A stretch of DNA of 34,630 nt from a virus (IMGVR_UViG_3300030328_000745:7540-42169), one strand, 5' to 3'. Numbered from the stretch's first letter, positions 1 to 8,401 are shown. Made by a program: numbers and translations. The notes: generated by a model not told the origin, from the sequence alone.

Positions 1-1
1 C

Positions 2-184
2 AATAGAGAGCATCTTATTATTGAGTTGGGTGATGTTCTCTGGTATGTTGCACAAGCTTGTATGGCTTTGGAAGTATCATTTGATGATGTCGTAGAACGA
101 AATGTTGAGAAATTAAAAGCAAGATATCCAGGCGGTGAATTTGATGTTCACTATTCAGAAAATCGTCGGGAAGGAGACCTATAA
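2..184 (+). CDS. mazG: MazG-like nucleotide pyrophosphohydrolase, C-terminal part
   Basis: The reading frame is already open at the left edge and ends with TAA at 182-184, so the N-terminus lies outside the window. The visible 60 residues include ELGDVLWYVA, which matches the second metal-binding helix (ExxD) of MazG-type all-alpha NTP pyrophosphohydrolases. They are followed by a conserved tail with KLKARYPGGEFD. MazG enzymes hydrolyse (d)NTPs, and in some bacteria affect ppGpp, and are common in cyanomyoviruses. A role in nucleotide salvage or in altering host stress signalling is inferred from the family. The downstream peptide begins three bases after the stop. The first ExxE motif cannot be checked here. 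Confidence 0.85.
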   Translation, partial: NREHLIIELGDVLWYVAQACMALEVSFDDVVERNVEKLKARYPGGEFDVHYSENRREGDL

Positions 185-187
185 ATA
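180..187 (+). promoter_or_regulatory. T4-type late promoter octamer (TATAAATA)
   Basis: This is an exact match to the T4 late promoter consensus, but it overlaps the mazG stop codon and ends on the A of the ATG at 187. A transcript starting 5-7 bases downstream would begin inside the His-rich gene, so the site more plausibly serves the genes from 360 onward, or is a chance match. Confidence 0.45.
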
Positions 188-357
188 TGAGCACTGAACT
201 AAAAATTATTGCAAGTAGTCTTGAACGAATTGCAAAAGTTCTAGAAAATGGATCTGTTAAAGTTAACATAATTCATGGACACATAGAACATATTGATCAT
301 GTTGATCATGCCCATATAGATGATGGAGATATTGATGTTCACAATCATGCGTTTTAA
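187..357 (+). CDS. His-rich small protein
   Basis: This 56-residue product has an ordinary amphipathic N-terminal half (SSLERIAKVLENG). Its C-terminal half is dominated by His and Asp, with alternating motifs such as HIEHIDHVDHAHIDD and ending in VHNHAF. I count ten His in the last 27 residues. I do not recognise a family. The His/Asp pattern suggests metal binding, but that is inference. The ATG follows the mazG stop by two bases, and the next gene starts two bases after this stop, so it sits in a tight co-transcribed string. No strong Shine-Dalgarno sequence is visible beyond the GAAGGAG inside the mazG end. Confidence 0.7.
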   Translation: MSTELKIIASSLERIAKVLENGSVKVNIIHGHIEHIDHVDHAHIDDGDIDVHNHAF

Positions 358-359
358 TT

Positions 360-575
360 ATGGCAGAACCACAAAGAATTAAATTCTGTATTAGTCAGGA
401 TGGAACTGTAACTGAAGAAGTTATGGGTGTTAAAGGAACACAATGTCTAAATCTTACAGAGAAGATTGAAGAACAATTGGGTGATGTACAACGGAGAAAG
501 GAAACCCCCGAATACTACGAAAACGAAAATGTCACACTTCAGTACAATCAAAACAAAAATCAAGCACAAACCTGA
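360..575 (+). CDS. DUF2997 family protein
   Basis: This 71-residue protein contains ISQDGTVTEEVMGVKG, then a Cys-Leu-x-Leu-Thr segment, then an acidic stretch ending in TPEYYE. That is the characteristic layout of the small DUF2997 family found in cyanobacteria and cyanophages. The biochemical function is unknown. The family usually lies directly next to a Ycf35/DUF1257 gene, as here, where the two frames overlap by 47 bases, so the products probably act together. The tail after TPEYYE (Asn/Gln-rich) lies in the overlap and looks poorly constrained. Confidence 0.85.
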   Translation: MAEPQRIKFCISQDGTVTEEVMGVKGTQCLNLTEKIEEQLGDVQRRKETPEYYENENVTLQYNQNKNQAQT

Positions 576-918
576 ATTACAAGAAGCATTAGAACTTCTA
601 CAATATAATGTATTAGAAGATCAAGAACTCAGAGTTACTGGTTCTCATGGAATCAAACATGAAACTGTACTGGCCGATCTTGCTATTACTAAGGATATTG
701 GTTTTAGAATGAATCCAATGACAGGTGATTATGAATTAGTTTGTGATATGGAAACTTGGGATCAACCTATTCCAACACAAAGATTTATTGATAAGGTTAC
801 TCAACAGTATGCTCGTGTGACAGTACATAATACTGTTAAGAAAATGGGTTATACAGTTGAAGAAGAGTGGGAAATGGATGATAATAGTATTGAATTAACA
901 GTTACACGTTGGGATTAG
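529..918 (+). CDS. Ycf35 / DUF1257 family protein
   Basis: The product is 129 residues long from the ATG at 529 and starts MSHFSTIKTKI, the conserved beginning of the Ycf35 family. An in-frame upstream start at 466 would add 21 residues that do not resemble the family, so I reject it. Later conserved blocks are HETVLADLAITKDIGF and QRFIDKVTQQYA. Ycf35 proteins are encoded in algal plastids and cyanobacteria. Their function is not established, and their pairing with DUF2997 is retained here. The gene overlaps the DUF2997 gene by 47 bases and stops two bases before the next start. I am confident of the family, not of any role. Confidence 0.88.
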   Translation: MSHFSTIKTKIKHKPELQEALELLQYNVLEDQELRVTGSHGIKHETVLADLAITKDIGFRMNPMTGDYELVCDMETWDQPIPTQRFIDKVTQQYARVTVHNTVKKMGYTVEEEWEMDDNSIELTVTRWD

Positions 919-919
919 A

Positions 920-1588
920 ATGGAAGTTCATGAAGTTTTTCCTACTGTGGTGGCACAGGATAGGATTGATATACATGATGAATTTAAAAGTGAATACTTC
1001 AACGAACTAAAATCATTATGGTTTGATGGCTATAATAATGAGACACCAGAAAATTCTGGAAGATGTTCTCTCCACTTAAATAAAAGTTATCTTGAATTTT
1101 TTCAATCACTTAAAAGAAGTGTTTGGAGATACTTAGATCTTTTTGAAGTGGATCATGAAAAATTAAATATTAATTTTATCAAATCTTGGATTGGATATCA
1201 TAATAAAGATATACCAGCTCTTAATATGCATACGCATAACGGAGCTGATATATCTTTTACGTATTATCTTTCAACAGATGAGACTTCAGATAAATTTTGT
1301 GTTCATCAATTGAGTAACACAAATGAAGTATCGGGTGCTTTATTTCAACCAAGTGATAGATTTAATGTGATGAGAAAGTTTAACAGATATAATTGTCACA
1401 CTTATACAATTACTCCCCATGAAGGAACAGTTGTTTTATTCCCAAGTACTTTACAACACTCCACTTTAAAGAGAGAAAATACTGGAGATAGATATGTAAT
1501 CGCTGGAGATATTAAACTCTGTCTTAAGCCAGAATATAATCTGTACCATCAGAGTATGCCACATCCTGATATGTGGTTAACCTGTTAA
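920..1588 (+). CDS. 2-oxoglutarate/Fe(II)-dependent oxygenase-like protein
   Basis: This 222-residue protein has features of the double-stranded beta-helix 2OG-Fe(II) oxygenases common in T4-like cyanophages. It has a His-rich first metal motif (NMHTHNGADISFTYYL), a later LFPSTLQHST segment that could supply the distal His, and a basic residue in GDRYVIAGDI that could bind 2-oxoglutarate. These enzymes hydroxylate proteins, nucleic acids or small molecules; the substrate is unknown. The first motif reads HxH...D rather than a clean HxD, so activity needs testing. It starts one base after the ycf35 stop. Two further members of this fold lie at 18050 and 19923, with little similarity beyond the motifs. 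Confidence 0.7.
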   Translation: MEVHEVFPTVVAQDRIDIHDEFKSEYFNELKSLWFDGYNNETPENSGRCSLHLNKSYLEFFQSLKRSVWRYLDLFEVDHEKLNINFIKSWIGYHNKDIPALNMHTHNGADISFTYYLSTDETSDKFCVHQLSNTNEVSGALFQPSDRFNVMRKFNRYNCHTYTITPHEGTVVLFPSTLQHSTLKRENTGDRYVIAGDIKLCLKPEYNLYHQSMPHPDMWLTC

Positions 1589-1614
1589 ATAGCCCTATAA
1601 TATTAGCTAATATA

Positions 1615-3210
1615 ATGGCTAGGAAAAAACAACTGAGTATCACCAACTATAATGTACTTAGTACGGTAAAGAAAATATTAGCTGCTGTCACCAAGTTTGA
1701 CATGGGGTTCCATGAAGATTGGGAAATACGATCTACTGAAGCTGATATAGGTAAAAAGGTACAAGCTATATTGGTTGTTAGAGCTGAACAAGATAACCGT
1801 AAATCTGCAGCATCTGATCTAATTAAGAAAATTTCGAGTTACAAATATATACCGTCAAATAATGGTGGCCAAACTGGCGTTAGTCATTATGTCTATCCAC
1901 ATACTTCTGGTGAACAATTTGATGTTCAAGTTGGTGGCCCATCTGCTTCTAAAGAGTTACAGAAATTAGTAGTAAGAGTACTAGTAAAACCAGCTTCTAG
2001 TGGTGGATCTCGTGGTGGATCTGGTGGTGCAAGTGTTACCGAATCTGCTCAGGCCTTATATTGTGCATTAAGATTTAATGTATTTGATGGTGATATACCT
2101 GAACCAAGTGCAACTTGGACTGAGGATAATGCAAATGGTAATGCCTTAATAACATTAAATGATTTTTCAGCAGCAATGGCGTCATGTCAACTGAGTGAAA
2201 GTGATCTTGATAAACTTCTTGGTATTAATCTTAAGTGGCAAATATCATGTGTAAGAGGTGCAAATAAATTATATAATGCATTAAATAATCCTCCTAAAAA
2301 TTCCTATATGTTTACTAGGGGTCGTGGTGTAGACGCATTGATAAATGCGGCTTATCTACAAGTTAAAAGAACTCCTGGCGTTGGAGCATTTGAACCTGTA
2401 CCTGCATCGGAGGATAAATGGAACCCTGCTGATATATGGTTACTCAGAAATGATTATAATACTAATAGAATTCCAGAAGCTGCTCAAGCTGGATTTTCAC
2501 GTAACTTAAATAGAGAGATTGAATTAGCATTTGATGATAAAAAATTAATTGGTGTTTCTTTAAAACAAATAATGGGTACGGCTAGTTTAACTATTATTAA
2601 TAAAGATCCTATTAATGAGAGATCAAGAGGTATTGAATTTCAGGGCCAATCAACTAATCCAGCTCCAGGCCTTAAATCTATAGATACCTATTTGGAACTG
2701 GGTAAGGGATATCAGATGCAGTTTAGAAACTTTAGTGGATCAAAACAAGCATTCCAAGGTGAGTTAGCTGGTGCAGCTGCGGCACAAGGAAAGATCGGAG
2801 GAGGTCTAGTGTGGACTATACTTAATAAACATGGAGTTGCATTTAATTATAATCCAGAATTAATATGGCGTAGATGTGTACAAGAACCAGCTGCTATAGC
2901 AACTGAGATATTTAATTTAATATTACAACTACCAAAACAAAAGATGTCATCTCTTGTGGCGGGTAAGACTGAAGCTCAGAATAGAGAATTTATAGAAAGT
3001 ATGATAACAGGTACTAGAGCTGATATTGCCGACATCCATGAAGAGCCTGTTAAGTGGAGATATTCTAAGTATATTGGTCTTTCTCTTCTTGTAGGATTAC
3101 AAAATTTAGCGGCTAATAATAAAGCAGCTGCTGATGAAGCGTGTATTGATTTATATCTTTACGCTAGTTCTCAATCTGCTACATCTTCTATACACTGGAA
3201 GTTGCAATAA
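1615..3210 (+). CDS. Putative virion protein with a possible nuclease-like core
   Basis: This is a 531-residue protein from the ATG at 1615 (MARKKQLSITNY). Alternative upstream codons would extend back across the 2OG gene stop. About residue 135 there is a flexible Gly/Ser linker (SSGGSRGGSGGAS) separating an N-terminal domain from a larger C-terminal domain. The C-terminal domain contains DKWNPADIWLL and, about 65 residues on, KLIGVSLKQ. A spaced Asp followed by a (S/E)xK strand recalls PD-(D/E)xK nuclease folds, but that is only a resemblance. Position within a late structural block suggests a virion component. The gene is directly coupled to the next one (TAATG at 3208-3212). Function unknown. 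Confidence 0.6.
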   Translation: MARKKQLSITNYNVLSTVKKILAAVTKFDMGFHEDWEIRSTEADIGKKVQAILVVRAEQDNRKSAASDLIKKISSYKYIPSNNGGQTGVSHYVYPHTSGEQFDVQVGGPSASKELQKLVVRVLVKPASSGGSRGGSGGASVTESAQALYCALRFNVFDGDIPEPSATWTEDNANGNALITLNDFSAAMASCQLSESDLDKLLGINLKWQISCVRGANKLYNALNNPPKNSYMFTRGRGVDALINAAYLQVKRTPGVGAFEPVPASEDKWNPADIWLLRNDYNTNRIPEAAQAGFSRNLNREIELAFDDKKLIGVSLKQIMGTASLTIINKDPINERSRGIEFQGQSTNPAPGLKSIDTYLELGKGYQMQFRNFSGSKQAFQGELAGAAAAQGKIGGGLVWTILNKHGVAFNYNPELIWRRCVQEPAAIATEIFNLILQLPKQKMSSLVAGKTEAQNREFIESMITGTRADIADIHEEPVKWRYSKYIGLSLLVGLQNLAANNKAAADEACIDLYLYASSQSATSSIHWKLQ

Positions 3211-4430
3211 TGTCTAAGAATACTCATTTAGAACATGTTGAAGATGACATCATTATTGATGGTAAAGGTGGTGGTAAAAATGCCTTGGAATTCTTAAAAT
3301 CTCTTGGTGAGATGATGACTGTTAGTGGTACATCTACTGCTACAGTAACTACTAAATGGGATGGTGCTCCTGCTATTGTTTGTGGTGTCAATCCTTTAGA
3401 CGGTAGATTTTTTGTTGGTACTAAATCTGTTTTCAATAAAAAGAATCCAAAGGTTTGTACTAGTGATATGTCTATTGATTTTCATTATCCAGGCAGTTCT
3501 GATCTTAATAGAATACTTAAAAACTGTTTACATATCCTTCCAAAGTTAGGTATAAGTGGTGTTGTACAAGGTGATTATCTTTATGATAGTACTATACTGA
3601 AAACTAATTTTGTTGATGGTGAGTCTTGTTGGACTTTTAATCCTAACCCCAACTCTATTACATATGTTATACCTAAAGATAGTCCATTAGGTAATTCAGT
3701 TGCTAATTCTAAAATGGGAATTGCATTTCATACTTATTATACTGGTGATACTATACCTACAATGTCAGCGGTTCTTGGTTTTGATGCAAGGCCACTTCAG
3801 AATGTTGCAAATGAATGTGTTGTATTCTCTGCTATCTTTGAAGATAATAGTGATCAAGCCAAATTTTCTTTAACTGAAAAACAGAATTATGTATCGAAAC
3901 TTCGTATGTTAGAAGGTTCTTTAACTAAAGCCGCTACTTTTTTAGGTGAAGTATCAGGTGTTGGTCAGGGTAGATTTGCTTTGAAAGATATATGGAAAGA
4001 ATATATGAATACGTTTTATAGAGATCCAAATAAACAAATAATGAATACTGAGAATACTAAAAATGGGTTTGTTCAATTTTATAAAGCTAAATTAGATCAA
4101 CAGATCTTATCTTTAAAGATGAAATCGGCTATAGATAAATATATAAAGATACAAAGTGACGGATTAAAGTTTTTAAAAACTAATGACCGACCTTTGTATT
4201 TTGCTATGGCTGCATATAAGAATATTATTGAAGCCAAGCAATTAATCATAAAGAAGTTGGAGATAGTTAAAACTATAGGAACTTTTGTACAGACAGAAAG
4301 TGGATTTGAAACTGTTGCACCTGAAGGGTTCGTAGCTATTTCTGCCAGTGGTCGTGCTGTAAAACTAGTATCCAGATTAGAATTTAGCCGTCGTAACTTC
4401 AGTAGTGCTAAGAGTTGGGAAAAGGGCTGA
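3210..4430 (+). CDS. DUF6267-like cyanophage protein with a ligase-like KxDG motif
   Basis: This 406-residue protein resembles a conserved cyanophage family (DUF6267-like, from memory). Residues 49-55 read KWDGAPA. This matches motif I (KxDG) of the covalent nucleotidyltransferases, meaning ATP/NAD-dependent DNA and RNA ligases and capping enzymes, where Lys accepts AMP or GMP. Around residues 117-126 there is GVVQGDYLYD, resembling motif III, and near 169-176 MGIAFHTYY, resembling motif IIIa. A basic FYKAKL follows later. The motif order and spacing are ligase-like, but I cannot show the fold. Its stop-start coupling to the genes on both sides suggests a joint role in or on the virion. Alternative: a structural protein that only retains the fold. 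Confidence 0.7.
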   Translation: MSKNTHLEHVEDDIIIDGKGGGKNALEFLKSLGEMMTVSGTSTATVTTKWDGAPAIVCGVNPLDGRFFVGTKSVFNKKNPKVCTSDMSIDFHYPGSSDLNRILKNCLHILPKLGISGVVQGDYLYDSTILKTNFVDGESCWTFNPNPNSITYVIPKDSPLGNSVANSKMGIAFHTYYTGDTIPTMSAVLGFDARPLQNVANECVVFSAIFEDNSDQAKFSLTEKQNYVSKLRMLEGSLTKAATFLGEVSGVGQGRFALKDIWKEYMNTFYRDPNKQIMNTENTKNGFVQFYKAKLDQQILSLKMKSAIDKYIKIQSDGLKFLKTNDRPLYFAMAAYKNIIEAKQLIIKKLEIVKTIGTFVQTESGFETVAPEGFVAISASGRAVKLVSRLEFSRRNFSSAKSWEKG

Positions 4431-4432
4431 TC

Positions 4433-5818
4433 GTGAGTTTCTTCCGTAGAGTACAAACTATTTTAGAGGCCAATAAAACCTTGGCAGCCAAAGAGGCTCA
4501 AGCTAGGGGATGGTCTGATAGTGGTCATGGTGATTGGTATGACTCCGAAGGTAATCTTCGGGGTAAGACTGTTAATGGCAGACTTCAAATTTTTCAAGGA
4601 AAAGCAAAGAAGAAACCAGAGGAACCTGCAACTGAAAAAGATGAGAAAGGAAAAGAATTACAAATACGGAAGCCTGTACAAGGAGAAGGTAAGTTCGGAA
4701 CGTTCTCTGATGGATCTCCGAGAAGAATGCCTGTTCCTACTAAGAAGGATGGAACACCAAAAGAAGACAAAGGAACTATAACAATAGCATTTGGAAGATT
4801 TAATCCTCCTCATGCAGGGCACCAAAAGGTTTTTGATGCTGCAAGAGAAGCAGCAGGTGATGGAGACTTAAGAATTTATCCTTCACGTTCTGAAGGTAAA
4901 AGGACTGATCCATTAGATGCTAATACCAAGCATGATTATCTTACTAAGATGTTCCCAGATCATGCACCAAATATTATAAATGATCCTAAGATGAGATCAA
5001 TCTTTAATGTATTACAGAAAGCATATGACGATGGGTATAGTAGTGTTAAGATAGTAGCCGGTGATAAGAGAATACAAGAGTTTGATACGTTATCTCAAAA
5101 TTATAATGGTAAAGGCCAATATGATTTCGCTGGTATAGGAGCAATTAATGCTGGTCAAAGGGATGAAGGTAAGAAGGGTGCAGTAGAAGGAGCATCTGCT
5201 TCCAAATTAAGGAAAGCTGCGGAAGAAGATAGATTCCATACTACTTACTATCCAAAAGGTCATAAGAAAGCAGGTGAAATAGAACATGAAGGATTTGAAG
5301 AATATCTACCAAAGTCATTTCGTAAGGATGAAAAACTTGCAAGACAACTCTTTGATACTGTTCAAAAACAATTGAAGGGATTAAAACCAAAAGGAAAATC
5401 AAATGTTAAAGAAGGTCTATGGCAGATTGCTCCTAAGTTAGATCCAATAGGGTTGCGTGAGAATTATTTTAAAAAGATTATCTTTAACATAGGTGATATG
5501 GTAGAGAATCTTAATCATGGCCTTATTGGTAAGATAACCAGAAGAGGTACTAATCATATCATTGCAGTAACAGAAGATAATATTATGTTTAAGTCTTGGA
5601 TAAAAGATTTGAAAGAGTATACAGAGAAACATATGGAACGTAGGATGAGAGATAAGACACATCCTAATACTCTTGTAGGAACAGGTGGGTATAGAAAAAA
5701 TACAATGGCTGCAATTCCAGGCGGGTTAAAGAAGATTACAAACTTCAAAGAACAATATCCAATTATAAATAAACTTAGGCAACAGTATAGAAGTGCAAAA
5801 GGTAATGAAGGACTCTAA
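4433..5818 (+). CDS. HxGH nucleotidyltransferase-domain protein, probable virion component
   Basis: I choose the GTG at 4433, three bases after the previous stop with AAAGGG upstream; a TTG at 4415 is also possible. The product is 461 residues. Residues 25-60 (RGWSDSGHGDWYDSEG...) form a small domain seen in cyanophage structural-type proteins. Residues 116-265 form a cytidylyltransferase-like Rossmann domain: IAFGRFNPPHAGH carries the HxGH ATP-binding motif (127-130) and GASASKLR (253-260) is the equivalent of the ISSTxIR motif. Such enzymes transfer NMP from an NTP (NMNAT, PPAT and CCT types); the acceptor here is unknown. The C-terminal third is basic and unassigned. It is co-directional with virion-type genes. 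Confidence 0.75.
   Translation: MSFFRRVQTILEANKTLAAKEAQARGWSDSGHGDWYDSEGNLRGKTVNGRLQIFQGKAKKKPEEPATEKDEKGKELQIRKPVQGEGKFGTFSDGSPRRMPVPTKKDGTPKEDKGTITIAFGRFNPPHAGHQKVFDAAREAAGDGDLRIYPSRSEGKRTDPLDANTKHDYLTKMFPDHAPNIINDPKMRSIFNVLQKAYDDGYSSVKIVAGDKRIQEFDTLSQNYNGKGQYDFAGIGAINAGQRDEGKKGAVEGASASKLRKAAEEDRFHTTYYPKGHKKAGEIEHEGFEEYLPKSFRKDEKLARQLFDTVQKQLKGLKPKGKSNVKEGLWQIAPKLDPIGLRENYFKKIIFNIGDMVENLNHGLIGKITRRGTNHIIAVTEDNIMFKSWIKDLKEYTEKHMERRMRDKTHPNTLVGTGGYRKNTMAAIPGGLKKITNFKEQYPIINKLRQQYRSAKGNEGL
5764..5771 (+). promoter_or_regulatory. T4-type late promoter octamer (TATAAATA)
   Basis: This exact consensus lies inside the 3' end of the nucleotidyltransferase gene, 34 bases before the ATG at 5805. The spacing is right for a short leader. 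It would give the 777-residue gene its own late transcript. Confidence 0.6.
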
Positions 5819-8138
5819 ACAGATACGTGACGAGCATCAAAGTTTTGTTGATGCTTATAAGGAGATTTCAGAAAGAGCTGATGCTCAAGGAAATCAACTA
5901 ACCGATGGTGGCCAGGAATTCAACAGTGTGCCCGAGCCTGAAAAATCGAGACGTAGATGGGTAAAGGGTAATCCTAAAGGAGAGAAGACTATTCCTCTTG
6001 GTGGAGATCGTCGTCCTAATGAGATGGTTGCAGCTACTTACGAAACTGTTACTGTTCGTAAGGAAAATGCTTTCACGGAACAGGCTGAGAAATTTCAGAT
6101 GTCTGTTAAACAGTTTGCAAAATACGTAGAGGCCAATCAACTTTTATTCTCTGTAGAGACTCGTAAGAAAGCACAAGTTGCTAATGCTTTCCAAGGGTTT
6201 AAAGAAACTGTTCAGTGGGATGAGTTCTTTGGTGATTTAGAAGAGAATATTGTAAAGAAGGTTGATACTGCACTAGGTAATTATGGTAAGGCGGCTGAAA
6301 AGAAGGTTAAAAACGTTGTTAAGACTGGTGCTAATTTAGTAGGAAAGACTGTTGGACATGTTGTAAAGGGTTATAATAGTGTAAGTAAGGAGGATATTGA
6401 AGCACTTGACAACCTTTATAAGTTAGATGAATATACTATTACTAATGCTGATATAAAAGGAAACACACCAGCATATCAAGGATTCAAATCAGGTGCAACA
6501 AATAAGATAACTGGTGAACCTTTATACAAGTTAGCACCACATGTAAACCTTGCTAACTCTAATGAGTTGGAAGGAGAAGAACTTAAAGAGGTTACTACTA
6601 AAGAGACTAAGACAGGTACAAAGTATAAGGTACGTGTAAAACAGAAAGATAGTAACTCATCTTATATTCGTTATGCAACTAGGGAAATGATTGCTCAGAT
6701 GAGGAATGATCCCAAGATAGCTTCAGTTGAAATGACTGATGAAGGAGATGCCCCAGAAGATAAGGGTGAAAAGAAAGCTCAGGATGCAGGTGGTGGTTCA
6801 CCAACTGGCCATCAAGGTGGAGAGTTAAGTAAGGGTGAAGGTTTAGCAGCTAAAGTTAAGAAGAAAAGAAGTGTCACTACAGAGGCAAAAAAAGAAGAAG
6901 TAAAAAAGTGGCATGACGATGATGGTGATGGTATAAGTTATGAAGATGGTGAAGTTGATGGTTCTTTTAAGAAAAAGAAAAAAGTAAAGAAGGAAGGTTT
7001 CTCTGATTGGAGAGGTGACTTAATTGAAATTACTGATGACGAGGATCTAAAAAAAAAGATTCAAGAAAAAAATGTAAAAAATAAAGTTGAGATAATGCCT
7101 CAATTGGAGGCAAAACAAGAGGATTGTGATTGTGATTGTGGTAAAGTTCCTTGTATAGAGTGTGGTGGTAATCATCATGCAGTAAAGGAACATCATGAAA
7201 AGGACAAAGATGGTAATACCATTCCTCATGAAGAAACTAAAACTGAAGGTGTAGGTGCAGCTCTTCTTGGAGGAGCACTTGCAACTGGACTTGCAGCTAA
7301 AGGAATTCAGACTGCTAAGAAGGTTCATGATAATCTTAAGAGTGGAAAGGGCCCTATTGGTTCTGCTGCAAGAAAGAAAACTAATGCATTGAGAAATGCA
7401 GGCATGAGTGAAGACATTGCTGACATTCTTGCACGTTTAGAGAAGAAGAGAATTAGTAAGGGTGGAGATCCACAGGATTCACCATTACCTGCAATGCGTG
7501 ATTATCATAATCAAGCAAAAACAAAAGAGAATGAAGTAAAGAAAGCAGAACAGAAGAAGAAAACCAATCCTGAGACCGAACAGGCAACTCGTGCTGAAGA
7601 AGTTGGTGTTTCTACATCTGTTGAGATGGATAAGGCCAAGAGGGAAGCATTACTAAAGCAAAAGGAAGATGCCCTTGTAAAGAAAAAGAAAGACCTTGAG
7701 AACTCTAATGAGTTAGAAGGAGAAGTAGTACAAGAAGCAGATAGTTTATCAGCACAAGTTGATAGATGGGAAGCAGCTCGTCAGAAAAGGATGAAGCAGC
7801 GTCAAGCTTATGAGCGTCCTAGTTGGATTCCAAAAGATCAGGATCATGAAGATAACTGGGGATCAAGTAAAGGCGTTAAAGAAGAGGTAAAGTTACCTAA
7901 GATCAAGACTGATGTAAAGATGGTAACTGGTATTAGACAAGGTGTTTTACCTCTGAGTCAGACTAAGTTAAAAAATAATAAGTCACTTAAGGGTGAAGAA
8001 ACTGTTATGGGTTTAGTTAGGGAATGGGGTATTAAGTCTCATAATAAAGCTATTGAAAATAGGAAGATCCAGAATAGGAAAGCAGTTCCTTATGAAGCAA
8101 TGTTTGTTAAGAAAAATACAAAAAGTGAAGTAGGATGA
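5805..8138 (+). CDS. Large Lys/Glu-rich modular cyanophage protein, probable virion or prohead protein
   Basis: This is a 777-residue, very charged protein from the ATG at 5805 (MKDSKQIRDEHQ). It overlaps the previous stop and lies 34 bases behind a late promoter. Much of it looks disordered. Visible islands are an EF-hand-like acidic loop (WHDDDGDGISYEDGE) near residue 370; a Cys/His cluster (CDCDCGKVPCIECGGNHH) near residue 440 that could bind zinc; a Gly/Ala-rich hydrophobic stretch (GVGAALLGGALATGLAAKG) near residue 485; and an octapeptide NSNELEGE present twice, 382 residues apart. A lysine-rich late protein of this kind could be a prohead core or internal head protein, but no family assignment is firm. 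Confidence 0.65.
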   Translation: MKDSKQIRDEHQSFVDAYKEISERADAQGNQLTDGGQEFNSVPEPEKSRRRWVKGNPKGEKTIPLGGDRRPNEMVAATYETVTVRKENAFTEQAEKFQMSVKQFAKYVEANQLLFSVETRKKAQVANAFQGFKETVQWDEFFGDLEENIVKKVDTALGNYGKAAEKKVKNVVKTGANLVGKTVGHVVKGYNSVSKEDIEALDNLYKLDEYTITNADIKGNTPAYQGFKSGATNKITGEPLYKLAPHVNLANSNELEGEELKEVTTKETKTGTKYKVRVKQKDSNSSYIRYATREMIAQMRNDPKIASVEMTDEGDAPEDKGEKKAQDAGGGSPTGHQGGELSKGEGLAAKVKKKRSVTTEAKKEEVKKWHDDDGDGISYEDGEVDGSFKKKKKVKKEGFSDWRGDLIEITDDEDLKKKIQEKNVKNKVEIMPQLEAKQEDCDCDCGKVPCIECGGNHHAVKEHHEKDKDGNTIPHEETKTEGVGAALLGGALATGLAAKGIQTAKKVHDNLKSGKGPIGSAARKKTNALRNAGMSEDIADILARLEKKRISKGGDPQDSPLPAMRDYHNQAKTKENEVKKAEQKKKTNPETEQATRAEEVGVSTSVEMDKAKREALLKQKEDALVKKKKDLENSNELEGEVVQEADSLSAQVDRWEAARQKRMKQRQAYERPSWIPKDQDHEDNWGSSKGVKEEVKLPKIKTDVKMVTGIRQGVLPLSQTKLKNNKSLKGEETVMGLVREWGIKSHNKAIENRKIQNRKAVPYEAMFVKKNTKSEVG
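6555..6579 (+). repeat. In-frame direct repeat, copy 1
   Basis: This 25-base segment encodes NSNELEGE and matches 7701-7725 with one mismatch. The copies are 1146 bases apart and in the same frame of the 777-residue gene. Confidence 0.75.
7701..7725 (+). repeat. In-frame direct repeat, copy 2
   Basis: This is the second copy of the repeat at 6555-6579, with 24 of 25 bases identical. Near-identity at DNA level in otherwise divergent surroundings points to an internal duplication or recombination between copies rather than only protein-level constraint. Confidence 0.75.
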
Positions 8139-8401
8139 AACAGACTCTTAAACAATTCTTAGAAGCTGCTGGTCTAAATGATGCTCAGTTTGCTAAACTT
8201 TTAAAGAAGAAAGGTATGAAAACGCCTGGCTCTTCTGGTTTGAAAGTGGAGAAGACACTTACTGAGCCTGAAGAGGATGAAAAGGAGAGAGTTGTAAAGG
8301 GTATGAAGAAAGATAAAAGGGGTTTTAAGGATCGTTATGGTAGTGATTGGAAGAGTGTAATGTATGCAACTGCAACGAAAGTAGCTAAAAAGAACGCATA
8401 A
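8135..8401 (+). CDS. Small basic conserved cyanophage protein
   Basis: This 88-residue protein begins MKQTLKQFLEAAG, the type of N-terminus shared by several cyanophage virion-associated proteins. It ends with FKDRYGSDWKSVMYATATK, a tail motif I associate with other cyanophage structural-type proteins. It is rich in Lys and Glu and has no membrane segment. Its ATG overlaps the stop of the 777-residue gene (ATGA at 8135-8138), which indicates translational coupling and possibly a shared role in head assembly. The function is not known, and a shared C-terminal motif is only suggestive of a common interaction or processing site. Confidence 0.65.
   Translation: MKQTLKQFLEAAGLNDAQFAKLLKKKGMKTPGSSGLKVEKTLTEPEEDEKERVVKGMKKDKRGFKDRYGSDWKSVMYATATKVAKKNA

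Noticed and set aside
4134-4141. GATAAATA inside the KxDG-protein gene
   Set aside because: It is about 290 bases from the next start and within coding sequence. It shows that this variant can occur by chance, so GATAAATA calls elsewhere carry lower confidence.
6555-7725. CRISPR-like or transposon terminal repeats from the duplicated 25-base segment
   Set aside because: There are only two copies, in direct orientation, in frame and encoding the same octapeptide; no spacers, inverted ends or transposase gene.
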